DNA of 14,209 nt from HRBIN12 sp964640965 (GTDB lineage Bacteria > Actinomycetota > UBA4738 > HRBIN12): positions 1 through 14,209 of the forward strand of contig CAZXJB010000072.1 of assembly GCA_964640965.1 (NCBI GenBank), in the 5' to 3' direction. The notes below the pieces were generated by a model that was given only the letters and a program-made list of their open reading frames with translations, was not told the DNA's origin and made no database searches. Positions 6,886 through 14,157 of this stretch are shown here, one piece after another; positions within the stretch are counted from its first letter, which is position 1; the number at the start of each line of letters is the position of its first letter. The position numbers and the translations under genes were made by a program.

Positions 6886-6978
6886 CCGGCGGAACGCGGT
6901 CCTCCGGCCCCATCCTGGCCGACGCGTGCCGGCGAGTCTCGCGGGTGGCGCCTTCCCGGCCGTACGGAGGAGCGAGCG

Positions 6979-7377
6979 ATGAACCTGATGCGGATCGAGC
7001 ACGAGGGCGGCGACCGGTACCGGGTCCGGATCCGGGGGCACGAGCTCGTCGTCGACCAGCCCCGAGAGGACGGCGGCGAGGACGCCGGCCCCACCCCGAC
7101 CGAGCTGTTCGTCGCCGGCCTGGCGAGCTGCGTCGCCTTCTACGCGGGCCGGTTCCTCCGCCGTCACGGGCTGCCGACGGAGGGGCTGGCCGTGGCGTGC
7201 GGGTTCACCTTCGCCGAGGACCGACCGGCCCGCGTCGGCACGGTGGCCATCACGGTGCGCCTGCCGGAGGGGTTCCCCGAGGAGCGGCGCGCGGCCCTTG
7301 CTGCCGTCGTCGAGCACTGCACCGTCCACAACTCGCTGCGGCAGCCGCCCGAGGTGACGATCGCGCTCGAGCCGTGA
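6979..7377 (+). CDS. OsmC-family protein
   Basis: Small (132 residues) cytoplasmic protein of the OsmC/Ohr superfamily, whose members reduce organic or fatty-acid hydroperoxides using a pair of cysteines. Both family cysteines are present: C51 in LASCVAFYAGRFL and C114 in VEHCTVHNSL. The preceding TPTELFVAGLASC is the usual signature leading into the first cysteine. A third cysteine (C74) is not part of the pair. The start ATG has GGAGGAG at 6966-6972, 6 bases upstream. It is divergent from the dipeptidase gene across the repeat array, and it converges on pdxH with 45 bases between stops. It looks closer to the YhfA-like OsmC group than to Ohr, but I cannot settle the subgroup. Stress control through the array is a guess. 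Confidence 0.9.
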   Translation: MNLMRIEHEGGDRYRVRIRGHELVVDQPREDGGEDAGPTPTELFVAGLASCVAFYAGRFLRRHGLPTEGLAVACGFTFAEDRPARVGTVAITVRLPEGFPEERRAALAAVVEHCTVHNSLRQPPEVTIALEP

Positions 7378-7379
7378 CC

Positions 7380-7422
7380 GCCGCCGACCTCGGGCGACCC
7401 TCGCGGCGGCCCCGGTGGGGCC
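7380..7422. terminator. Possible bidirectional terminator between osmC and pdxH
   Basis: GGCCCC (7408-7413) and GGGGCC (7417-7422) form a perfect 6-bp stem with loop GGT. GCCGCCG (7380-7386) and CGGCGGC (7404-7410) form an alternative 7-bp stem. The two share 7408-7410 and exclude each other. They fill the short gap between convergent genes, where a terminator is expected, but no T-run follows on either strand. Confidence 0.35.
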
Positions 7423-8046
7423 TCAGGGGTACAGGCGCTCCAGGCGCCAGCCGTCCTCCGTGCGGGTGTACCGGAAGCGGTCGTGGAGCCGGTGCTCGCG
7501 GCCCTTCCAGAACTCGAAGGTGTCGGGCACGATCCGGAACCCGCCCCAGTGGGGCGGCAGGGGGATCTCCTCGCCCGGGAAGCGCTCCTCGGCGGCCCGG
7601 TAGGCGGCCTCGAGCTCCGCCCGCGAGCCCACGGGCTCGCTCTGGCGGGAGGCCCACGCCCCGAGCCGAGCCTCCCGCGGCCGGGTGCGGAAGTAGGCCT
7701 CGGCCTCCTCGCGGCTCGCGGGCTCGACGGGGCCGGCCAGGCTCACCTGGCGGTCGAGCTCGCGCCACAGGAACACCGCCGCCGCGCGCGGGTTCTCGGC
7801 GAGGTCCCGCGCCTTGCGGCTGCCGAGGTTCGTGAAGAACAGGACGCCGCGGGCATCGAGCCCCTTCATGAGCACGTGGCGGACGGACGGGCGGCCCTGC
7901 GCGTCCGCCGTCGCGAGCGCCATCGCCTCGCGGAACGGGACCCCCGCCCGGGCGGCGTCCTCCAACCAGCGCTCGAGCTGACGGACGGGGTCCGGGTCGA
8001 GGTCGCGCCGCGCGAGCCCCGCCTCGTCGTGGGTGGGGACGGTCAT
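7423..8046 (-). CDS. pdxH: Pyridoxamine 5'-phosphate oxidase
   Basis: FMN enzyme that makes pyridoxal 5'-phosphate from pyridoxine or pyridoxamine phosphate. The 207 residues match the usual length. Visible signatures are SVRHVLMKGLDARG (54-67, FMN phosphate contacts), FFTNLGSRKARDLAENPRAA (70-89), LGAWASRQSEPV (128-139), PLPPHWGGFRIVPDTFEFWKG (162-182) and RLHDR (186-190), whose Arg and His correspond to the substrate-binding pair of the E. coli enzyme. It ends in RLERLYP, the standard C-terminus. The frame stays open further upstream but runs through the tRNA gene, so ATG 8046 is the reasonable start. A perfect hairpin lies directly against this ATG and no clear ribosome site is seen. It lies 89 bases downstream of tRNA-Arg on the same strand. 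LysA and ThrC, encoded nearby, need its product. Confidence 0.95.
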   Translation of the reverse strand: MTVPTHDEAGLARRDLDPDPVRQLERWLEDAARAGVPFREAMALATADAQGRPSVRHVLMKGLDARGVLFFTNLGSRKARDLAENPRAAAVFLWRELDRQVSLAGPVEPASREEAEAYFRTRPREARLGAWASRQSEPVGSRAELEAAYRAAEERFPGEEIPLPPHWGGFRIVPDTFEFWKGREHRLHDRFRYTRTEDGWRLERLYP

Positions 8047-8064
8047 CCCGGCGGCCCCGCCGGG
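8047..8064 (-). other. Perfect hairpin directly before the pdxH start codon
   Basis: CCCGGCGG (8057-8064 read on the minus strand) and CCGCCGGG (8054-8047) form an 8-bp all-GC stem around two bases, so at least the top pair must open. The stem ends on the base before the ATG and covers the place where a ribosome site would lie. It could terminate the upstream tRNA transcript, though there is no U-tract, or restrain pdxH translation. Confidence 0.45.
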
Positions 8065-8135
8065 GGGTCGCCCGGTCGCACGCGTGGTCGGAACGCAGGG
8101 CGTCGCATCCGAGGCTGCTGCGATCGCGATGGGAG

Positions 8136-8207
<72 letters not shown>

Positions 8208-8216
8208 TCAGGCACG

Positions 8217-8222
8217 AGTCTA
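8217..8222 (-). promoter_or_regulatory. Candidate -10 element of tRNA-Arg (TAGACT)
   Basis: On the minus strand TAGACT fits TAnnnT and lies 9 bases before the mature tRNA 5' end, so the primary transcript would carry only a very short leader for RNase P. No clear -35 is seen. It points away from the argS -10 at 8258-8263, with 35 bp between the two elements. Confidence 0.4.
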
Positions 8223-8257
8223 GCAACGCGCCCTCGTCGCGGGGCCGAGCGCGCGGC

Positions 8258-8263
8258 TACCCT
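8258..8263 (+). promoter_or_regulatory. Candidate -10 element of argS giving a leaderless mRNA (TACCCT)
   Basis: TACCCT fits the TAnnnT pattern and is followed by 6 bases and then GTG 8270. Transcription would begin at the G of the start codon. This agrees with the absence of any ribosome binding site before argS, while most other genes in this window have one. Confidence 0.45.
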
Positions 8264-8269
8264 TCGGGC

Positions 8270-9973
8270 GTGATCGAACGACGCCTGGCGGAGCTCGTCC
8301 GGGAGGCCCTGCGCCGAAGCGCGGGGGAGCTCGGCCTGGACGGGGAGCTCCCCGAGGTCGAGATCTCGACGCCGAAGCTCAAGGAGCACGGGGACTTCTC
8401 GACCAACGTGGCGCTCGCGCTCGCCCGGCGGGTGGGGCGCCCGCCCCGGGAGGTGGCCGAGGCGCTCGCGGCGCGCCTGCCGGCCGATCCGCTCCTCGCG
8501 CGCGTCGAGGTGGCCGGCCCGGGCTTCCTGAACCTGTTCCTCACCGACGCCTGGCTCCACGACGCCCTGCGGGAGGCGGCGCGGCTCGGTCCGGCCTACG
8601 GGCGCGCCGAGCGCCTCGGGCGGCGCGTGCAGGTGGAGTTCGTGAGCGCCAACCCCACCGGCCCCCTGCACATCGGCCACGCCCGGAACGCCGTCATCGG
8701 CGACGCGATCGCCAACGTGCTCCACGCGGCCGGCTTCGACGTGGAGCGCGAGTACTACTTCAACGACGCCGGTCGGCAGATGGAGCTGTTCGGCGCCTCG
8801 GTCGAGGCCCGGTACCTGCAGCGGTTCGGCATCGAGGCCGAGGTGCCGCCCGAGGGCTACCACGGCGCCTACATCGCGGACGTCGCCGAGGCGATCGCGG
8901 CCCGCCACGGCGATGCGCTCGTGCACCTGCCGCCGGAGGAGCGCTCGGCCCGCATCCTGGAGGAGGGCTCGGCCCTCATGCTCGAGCAGATCAAGGCCAC
9001 GCTCGCGAGCTTCCGCGTCCGCTTCGACCGCTACCTGCACGAGCGCGAGCTCCACGACTCCGGCGAGATCGCCAGGACCGTCGAGCGCCTGCGCGCCGCC
9101 GGCTACGCCTACGAGGCCGACGGGGCGGTGTGGTTCCGCGCGACCGCCTTCGGCGACGACAAGGACCGGGTGCTCGTGCGCGCGAACGGGGCGCCGACCT
9201 ACTTCGCGGCCGACTGCGCCTACCTGGTGCACAAGTTCTCGCGCGGGTTCGACCGGCTCATCTACGTGTGGGGCGCCGACCACCACGGGGACGTGGTGCG
9301 GGTGCGGGGCGCGGCGCAGGCCCTCGGCTACGACCCGGAGGCCGTCGAGATCGTGCTCTACCAGTTCGTCACGCTCTACCGGGGCGGCGAGCTGGTGCGC
9401 ATGAGCAAGCGCGCGGGGGACATCGTCACCCTCGACGAGCTCCTCGACGAGGTCGGGGTCGACGCCACCCGGTTCACGCTCCTCGGCCGCTCGAACGACT
9501 CCCCGATCGACTTCGACATCGAGCTCGTGAAGCGCCGCTCGATGGACAACCCCGTCTACTACGTCCAGTACGGGCACGCCCGGATCGCGAGCATCCTGCG
9601 GCACGCCGCGGAGCGCGGGGTGCCGCTTCGGCCCGTCGAGGAGGTCGACCTCGCGCTGCTTCGGACCGAGGCCGAGCGCGACCTGCTCCGCGCGATCGCC
9701 GAGCTCCCGGCGCGGGTGCTCGAGGCGGCCGAGCTGCGCGCGCCCCACCGGCTCACGTACTTCGCGCAGGACCTCGCGGCCCGGTTCCACCGCTTCTACA
9801 CCGAGTGCCGGGTCGTGACGGACGACGAGCCGCTCACCCAGGCGCGCCTGTGGCTCTCGATGGGCACGAAGCAGGCCATCGCGAACGTCCTCGGCCTGCT
9901 CGGGGTCTCGGCTCCGGAGGCGATGGAGCGGCTCGAGGGGGCCGAGGGCGAGGACGCCGAGGGGCGCGGCTGA
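8270..9973 (+). CDS. argS: Arginyl-tRNA synthetase
   Basis: Class I synthetase that charges tRNA-Arg. The 567 residues match the family. The N-terminal Arg-tRNA-synthetase domain (about 1-100) includes HGDFSTNVALALAR. The catalytic core carries FVSANPTGPLHIGHARN (124-140) with the HIGH motif at 134-137, and a KMSKS-equivalent reading MSKR at 378-381, in the degenerate form common in ArgS. The C-terminal DALR-type anticodon-binding domain covers roughly 440-560. GTG 8270 is the only reasonable start. There is no ribosome site, and a TACCCT -10 sits 6 bases upstream, so the mRNA may be leaderless. lysA follows after 13 bases, beginning the conserved actinobacterial argS-lysA-hom-thrC-thrB order. 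One of its substrates, tRNA-Arg(CCG), is encoded divergently next door. Confidence 0.97.
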   Translation: MIERRLAELVREALRRSAGELGLDGELPEVEISTPKLKEHGDFSTNVALALARRVGRPPREVAEALAARLPADPLLARVEVAGPGFLNLFLTDAWLHDALREAARLGPAYGRAERLGRRVQVEFVSANPTGPLHIGHARNAVIGDAIANVLHAAGFDVEREYYFNDAGRQMELFGASVEARYLQRFGIEAEVPPEGYHGAYIADVAEAIAARHGDALVHLPPEERSARILEEGSALMLEQIKATLASFRVRFDRYLHERELHDSGEIARTVERLRAAGYAYEADGAVWFRATAFGDDKDRVLVRANGAPTYFAADCAYLVHKFSRGFDRLIYVWGADHHGDVVRVRGAAQALGYDPEAVEIVLYQFVTLYRGGELVRMSKRAGDIVTLDELLDEVGVDATRFTLLGRSNDSPIDFDIELVKRRSMDNPVYYVQYGHARIASILRHAAERGVPLRPVEEVDLALLRTEAERDLLRAIAELPARVLEAAELRAPHRLTYFAQDLAARFHRFYTECRVVTDDEPLTQARLWLSMGTKQAIANVLGLLGVSAPEAMERLEGAEGEDAEGRG

Positions 9974-9986
9974 GGCGGGGCGGAGG

Positions 9987-11298
9987 GTGAGCGAGCGCGG
10001 CTCCGGGCCGTGGCCGTCGGGCGCGGTGCTCGACGCGCGCGGCCTGCGCATCGCCGGCGTCGCGGCCGAGGATCTCGCGGCGGGCTTCGGCACGCCGCTC
10101 CTCGTCGCCGACGAGGCCCACCTGCGCGAGCGGGCCCGCACGTTCGCCCGCCTGTTCCCGCACCCGCTGTACGCGGTCAAGGCGTTCACCTCGCACCACG
10201 TCATCCGGCTCGTGCTCGAGGAGGGGCTCGATCTGCTCGCGGCGACCGACGGCGAGGTGGAGGCCTGCCTGCGGGCGGGCGCGCCGGCCTCGCGCATCGT
10301 GCTGCACGGCAACGCCAAGTCCGACGCCGAGCTGCGCCTCGCGGTCTCCGAGGGGCTGCGCCTGGTGAACGTCGACAACGCCGAGGAGCTCGAGCGGCTG
10401 GACGCGATCGCGCGCGAGCTGGGCGCGGTGCAGGACGTGATCCTCCGCGTCCTGCCCGAGGTGGGCGCCGGGGCGCACCGCGCGATCCGCACGGGGGAGG
10501 CGGGCTCGAAGTTCGGGACCCCGATCGCCGAGATCCCCGAGCTCGTCGCCCGCGCGATGGCGCTGCCCGGGGTGCGGCCGGTCGGCCTGCACGCCCACAT
10601 CGGGTCGCAGGTGCTGGAGGTCGAGCCCTACCTGCGGGCGGTGGACGTCCTGCTCGACCTCCTCCTCGTGCTGCACGAGCGCACCGGCTTCCGGGCCGAG
10701 GTGCTCGACCTCGGCGGGGGGTTCGGCGTGGCCTACACCGACGAGACCCCGCTCCGCCTGGACGAGCTCGCCCCGGCGCTGCTCGAGCGCGTGCGCGGGG
10801 GCGCCTCGGCCCGCGGGCTCCCGGCGCCCCACACGCTCGTCGAGCCCGGGCGCGCGGTCGTCGGCCAGGCGATGGTGACGCTCTACCGGGTCGCCAACGT
10901 CAAGGTGCGGGAGGGGATGCCGATCGTCGCCGTCGACGGGGGCATGTCGGACAACATCCGGCCGATGCTCTACGGCGCGCGGTACCGGGTGGCGTTCGCG
11001 AGCCCGCCCCGGGCCGACGGGCCCGTGCGGGTGCGGATCGTCGGGCGACACTGCGAGTCCGGCGACGTGCTCGCGCCCGACGTCGAGCTGCCCGGGGTGC
11101 CGCGTCCGGGCGACCTCCTCGCCTTCGCCGCCACCGGCGCGTACACGTACTCGATGGCGAGCACGTACAACCGGGTCGGGCGCCCCGCGGTCGTCGGCGT
11201 CGCGGACGGCCGCGCGCGGCCGTGGCTGCGGCGGGAGGACGCCGCCGACCTGGACCGGCTGGAGGTCGCCGTCGACCCGCGGCGGACCGCCGCCGGGG
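9987..11298 (+). CDS. lysA: Diaminopimelate decarboxylase (no stop codon in frame; see frame break)
   Basis: PLP enzyme that converts meso-diaminopimelate to lysine, the last step of lysine synthesis. Motifs in order: YAVKAF with the PLP lysine K65, HIGSQ (204-208), LGGGFGVAY (242-250), EPGRAVVG (286-293), CESGD (356-360, the cysteine completing the neighbouring subunit's site) and GAYTYSMASTYN (384-395). Recognisable LysA sequence ends near residue 430, but the frame has no stop: it stays open to the N gap. A single-base deletion in the G5 run at 11295-11299 would join it to the GNAT frame. The right boundary given here is therefore the apparent frame break, not a stop codon. GTG 9987 directly abuts GGAGG (9982-9986), which is unusually close. 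Confidence 0.9.
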
Positions 11299-11799
11299 GT
11301 CGAGATCCGCCCCGCGCGTCCCCGCGACGCGACCGGCTTCCTCGCGCTCTACCGGGACGTCGTCGCCGAGGAACGGTACCTGCGGACCGAGCGCGTGGTG
11401 CGGAGCGTGTGGGAGGCGCGTCGCTGGTTCCGGCGCTCCGTGACCGCCGACCAGGCCTTCCTGCTCGCGCTCGAGGGGGAGCGGGTGGTGGGGTGGCTGC
11501 AGGTGCTGCGCGAGCAGCACCCGGTCGTCCGCCACGTGGCGNNNNNNNNNNNNNNNNNNNNNNNNNNNNNNNNNNNNNNNNNNNNCGGCGCGGCGCTGCT
11601 CTCCGAGGCGCTCGCGTGGGCGCGCTCGCAGGGGGTGGCCAAGGTGGAGATCTCGGTCTACCCCGACAACCGGGCCGCCCTCGCGTTGTACCGTCGGTTC
11701 GGCTTCGTCGAGGAGGGGCGCCTGCGGCGCCACTCGCGCAAGTCCTTCGGCGACCAGGACGAGATACTGATGGGCGTCTGGCTGGAGGAGGGGCGATGA
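11299..11799 (+). CDS. GNAT-family N-acetyltransferase, interrupted by an assembly gap and lacking a start codon
   Basis: Acetyl-CoA-dependent acetyltransferase fold. The N-terminal beta strand VEIRPARPRDATGFLALYRDVV begins at 11299, followed by a helix and FLLALEGERVVGWLQVL. After the gap come GAALLSEALAWARSQGVAKVEISV and NRAALALYRRFGFVEEGRLRRHS, the motif A helix and the motif B tyrosine region. The 44 missing bases cover the RGxGxG loop that binds acetyl-CoA. No ATG, GTG or TTG occurs in this frame near 11299, and the first GTG (11395) would delete about 32 residues of the domain. It could be the C-terminal half of a LysA-GNAT fusion after a sequencing error. The stop overlaps the hom start (ATGA at 11796). 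The acetylated substrate is unknown. RimI/RimJ-like or amino-acid acetyltransferases are both possible. Confidence 0.75.
   Translation, partial: VEIRPARPRDATGFLALYRDVVAEERYLRTERVVRSVWEARRWFRRSVTADQAFLLALEGERVVGWLQVLREQHPVVRHVAXXXXXXXXXXXXXXXGAALLSEALAWARSQGVAKVEISVYPDNRAALALYRRFGFVEEGRLRRHSRKSFGDQDEILMGVWLEEGR
11542..11585. other. Assembly gap (44 N)
   Basis: A run of N replaces part of the GNAT gene. Treating it as 44 bases keeps the GNAT frame open on both sides, and about 15 codons is what a GNAT needs between the strand before motif A and the GAALL helix. The estimated length is therefore probably right or off by a multiple of three. Confidence 1.
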
Positions 11800-13088
11800 T
11801 CGGGGGCACCCTGCGGGTCGGCCTCCTCGGGTGCGGCAACGTCGGCTCGGCCGTGGTGCGCCTGCTCCACGCCCACGCCGAGGACATCGCCCGGCGCGCG
11901 GGCTGCCGGCTCGAGGTCGCCCGCGTCGCGGTGCGGGACCCCGGGAAGGTCCGGGACGTGCCGCTCGAGCCCTCGCGGTTCACGGGCGATGCGATGGCGC
12001 TCGTCGAGGACCCCGGGGTCGACATCGTCTGCGAGCTCATCGGCGGGCTCGAGCCCGCCGGCTCCCTGGTGCTCGCGGCGTTCGAGCGCGGCAAGCCGGT
12101 CGTGACCGCCAACAAGGAGCTGCTGGCCACCAGGGGGCGGGAGCTGTTCGACGCCTCGGATGCGAAGGGGCTCGACCTGTACTTCGAGGCGGCGGTGGGC
12201 GGGGGGATCCCGCTCATCCGGCCCCTGAAGGAGTCGCTCACCGGCGAGCGCCTGCGGCGGGTGATGGGCATCGTGAACGGGACGACGAACTTCATCCTGA
12301 CGCGCATGGCCGACGAGGGGCGGCCCTTCGCGGAGGTGCTGGCCGAGGCGCAGGCGCTCGGCTACGCGGAGGCCGACCCCAGCGCCGACGTCGACGGGCA
12401 CGACGCGGCGGCCAAGTGCGCGATCCTCGCGTCGATCGCCTTCAACGCCCGGGTGACCGCCGCGGACGTGTACCGGGAGGGGGTCGCGGGGGTCACGCCG
12501 GAGGACATCGTGTTCGCGCGCCGGCTCGGGTACGCGGTGAAGCTGCTCGCGATCGCGGAGCTCGTCGACGGCGACCGGATCGCCGCCCGGGTCCACCCGG
12601 CGATGATCCCGGCCGGGCATCCGCTCGCCGCCGTCCGGGACGCGAACAACGCGGTGTTCGTGGAGGGACCGCACATCGGCGAGCTGATGTTCTACGGCCG
12701 GGGCGCGGGGGGCGAGGCCACCGCCACCGCCGTCGTCGGCGACCTCGTGAGCGTCGCGCGGAACCTGCAGGCCGGCACGCGCGGCGTGGGCTGCACGTGC
12801 TTCCACGAGCGCGAGCTGCGCCCGATGAGCGAGCTCGACGGCCAGTACTACATCCGCATGCGCGTGGAGGACCGCCCCGGGGTGCTCGCGGAGATCGCCG
12901 CCGTCTTCGGCCGCAGTCGGGTCTCGATCAAGAGCGTGTGGCAGGAGGGCGAGGGCGAGGACGCGCGCCTCGTCTTCATCACCCACCGGGCGCGCGAGGG
13001 CGCGTTCCAGGGCGCGGTCGAGGAGATCCGGAGGCTCGCGCCGGTGCGGGAGGTGTGCTCGGTGCTGCGGGTCGAGGCGGAGGAGTGA
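11796..13088 (+). CDS. hom: Homoserine dehydrogenase with C-terminal ACT domain
   Basis: NAD(P)-dependent reduction of aspartate semialdehyde to homoserine, the branch to threonine and methionine. The 430 residues match the monofunctional actinobacterial enzyme. The Rossmann motif is GCGNVG (12-17). TANKEL (104-109) is in the nucleotide site, and NGTTNF is at 161-166. The catalytic stretch DVDGHDAAAK (198-207) carries the conserved Asp203 and Lys207. FYGRGAGGEATA (299-310) closes the catalytic part. An ACT domain (about 351-425, RMRVEDRPGVLAEIAAVF) suggests feedback control by threonine, as known for the family. ATG 11796 overlaps the GNAT stop and has GGAGGAGGGG (11784-11793) upstream. It shares a reading frame with lysA only by chance across the GNAT and the gap. 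Confidence 0.96.
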   Translation: MIGGTLRVGLLGCGNVGSAVVRLLHAHAEDIARRAGCRLEVARVAVRDPGKVRDVPLEPSRFTGDAMALVEDPGVDIVCELIGGLEPAGSLVLAAFERGKPVVTANKELLATRGRELFDASDAKGLDLYFEAAVGGGIPLIRPLKESLTGERLRRVMGIVNGTTNFILTRMADEGRPFAEVLAEAQALGYAEADPSADVDGHDAAAKCAILASIAFNARVTAADVYREGVAGVTPEDIVFARRLGYAVKLLAIAELVDGDRIAARVHPAMIPAGHPLAAVRDANNAVFVEGPHIGELMFYGRGAGGEATATAVVGDLVSVARNLQAGTRGVGCTCFHERELRPMSELDGQYYIRMRVEDRPGVLAEIAAVFGRSRVSIKSVWQEGEGEDARLVFITHRAREGAFQGAVEEIRRLAPVREVCSVLRVEAEE

Positions 13089-13093
13089 GGGCG

Positions 13094-14146
13094 GTGGCGC
13101 GGCCCTGGCGGGGCATCATCGAGGAGTACCGCGACCGCCTGCCGGTGTCCGAGGGCGCTCTAGTCGTCACCCTGCGCGAGGGCGGCACGCCGCTCGTGCG
13201 CTCCGAGCCGCTGTCCGCGGAGACCGGGTGCGAGGTCTGGCTGAAGTACGAGGGCGCGAACCCCACCGGCTCCTTCAAGGACCGCGGCATGACGGTGGCG
13301 ATCACCAAGGCCCTCGAGGCGGGCTCGAAGGCCGTCGTGTGCGCCTCGACGGGCAACACGAGCGCGAGCGCCGCCGCCTACGCGGCGAAGGCCGGCATCA
13401 CCTGCGCGGTCCTGGTGCCGAAGGGCAAGGTCGCGCTCGGCAAGATGGCGCAGACCCTCGTGCACGGGGCGCGGGTCCTCGAGGTCGACGGGAACTTCGA
13501 CGCCTCCCTGGAGCTCGCGCAGGACCTCGCGGCCCACTACCCGGTCACGCTCGTGAACTCCGTGAACCCCTACCGGCTGGAGGGCCAGAAGACGCTCGCG
13601 TTCGAGGTCTGCGACGCGCTCGGGCGGGCGCCGGACCTGCACCTCGTGCCGGTCGGCAACGCCGGGAACATCTCCAGCCACTGGATGGGCTACTCGGAGT
13701 ACCTGGCCGACGGCGTGATCGCCGAGCCGCCGCGGCTGTTCGGGTTCCAGGCGGCGGGCGCGGCGCCGCTCGTGCTCGGCCGTCCCGTCAAGGACCCGCA
13801 GACGATCGCGACGGCGATCCGGATCGGCAACCCGGCCTCCTGGGACAAGGCGATCGCGGCGGCCCGCGAGTCCGAGGGCGGCATCCTCGCCGTCACCGAC
13901 CGCGAGATCCTCGCCGCCTACCGGCGCGTCGCGCACGAGGGCCTCTTCGTGGAGCCCGCCTCGGCGGCGAGCGTCGCGGGCCTCCTGCACATGGCCGGCG
14001 AGGGGACCCTCCCGCGCGGGGCCACGGTGGTGTGCGTCCTCACGGGCCACGGGCTCAAGGACCCCGAGTGGGCGATCACCGGCGCCGGCCATCCGCCGAC
14101 CGTCCCGGTGGACCCCGCCGCGGTCGCGGCCGAGCTGGGGTTGTAG
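13094..14146 (+). CDS. thrC: Threonine synthase
   Basis: PLP enzyme that converts O-phosphohomoserine to threonine. The protein follows actinobacterial ThrC closely: PWRGIIEEYRDRLPV at the N-terminus, REGGTPLVR, NPTGSFKDRGM with the PLP lysine K62, CASTGNTSASAAAYAAKAGI, PVGNAGNISSHWMGYSEY (phosphate cup of PLP), QAAGAAPLVLG and FVEPASAASVAGLL. It is 350 residues from GTG 13094. GTG 13085 is an in-frame alternative overlapping the hom stop (GTGA). I prefer 13094 because GGAGG (13079-13083) is then 10 bases away rather than 1, but this is not decisive. The product of the next gene, homoserine kinase, supplies its substrate. The stop TAG at 14144 overlaps a possible -10 for thrB. Confidence 0.96.
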   Translation: MARPWRGIIEEYRDRLPVSEGALVVTLREGGTPLVRSEPLSAETGCEVWLKYEGANPTGSFKDRGMTVAITKALEAGSKAVVCASTGNTSASAAAYAAKAGITCAVLVPKGKVALGKMAQTLVHGARVLEVDGNFDASLELAQDLAAHYPVTLVNSVNPYRLEGQKTLAFEVCDALGRAPDLHLVPVGNAGNISSHWMGYSEYLADGVIAEPPRLFGFQAAGAAPLVLGRPVKDPQTIATAIRIGNPASWDKAIAAARESEGGILAVTDREILAAYRRVAHEGLFVEPASAASVAGLLHMAGEGTLPRGATVVCVLTGHGLKDPEWAITGAGHPPTVPVDPAAVAAELGL

Positions 14147-14149
14147 GCT
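14144..14149 (+). promoter_or_regulatory. Possible -10 element before thrB, overlapping the thrC stop (TAGGCT)
   Basis: TAGGCT fits TAnnnT, contains the thrC stop codon and lies 8 bases before GTG 14158, which has no ribosome site. It could drive a leaderless thrB transcript inside the operon. The spacing is slightly long, and translation coupled to thrC is the simpler alternative. Confidence 0.2.
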
Positions 14150-14157
14150 CGCCCGCC

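Noticed and set aside
5482..6978. Long plus-strand open frame running into osmC
   Set aside because: Antisense to the dipeptidase gene. OsmC homology and a ribosome site place the real start at 6979.
9987..13088. A single 1,033-residue LysA-homoserine dehydrogenase protein
   Set aside because: The middle part is a shadow of the GNAT gene and the frame passes through N bases. hom has its own start and ribosome site at 11796.
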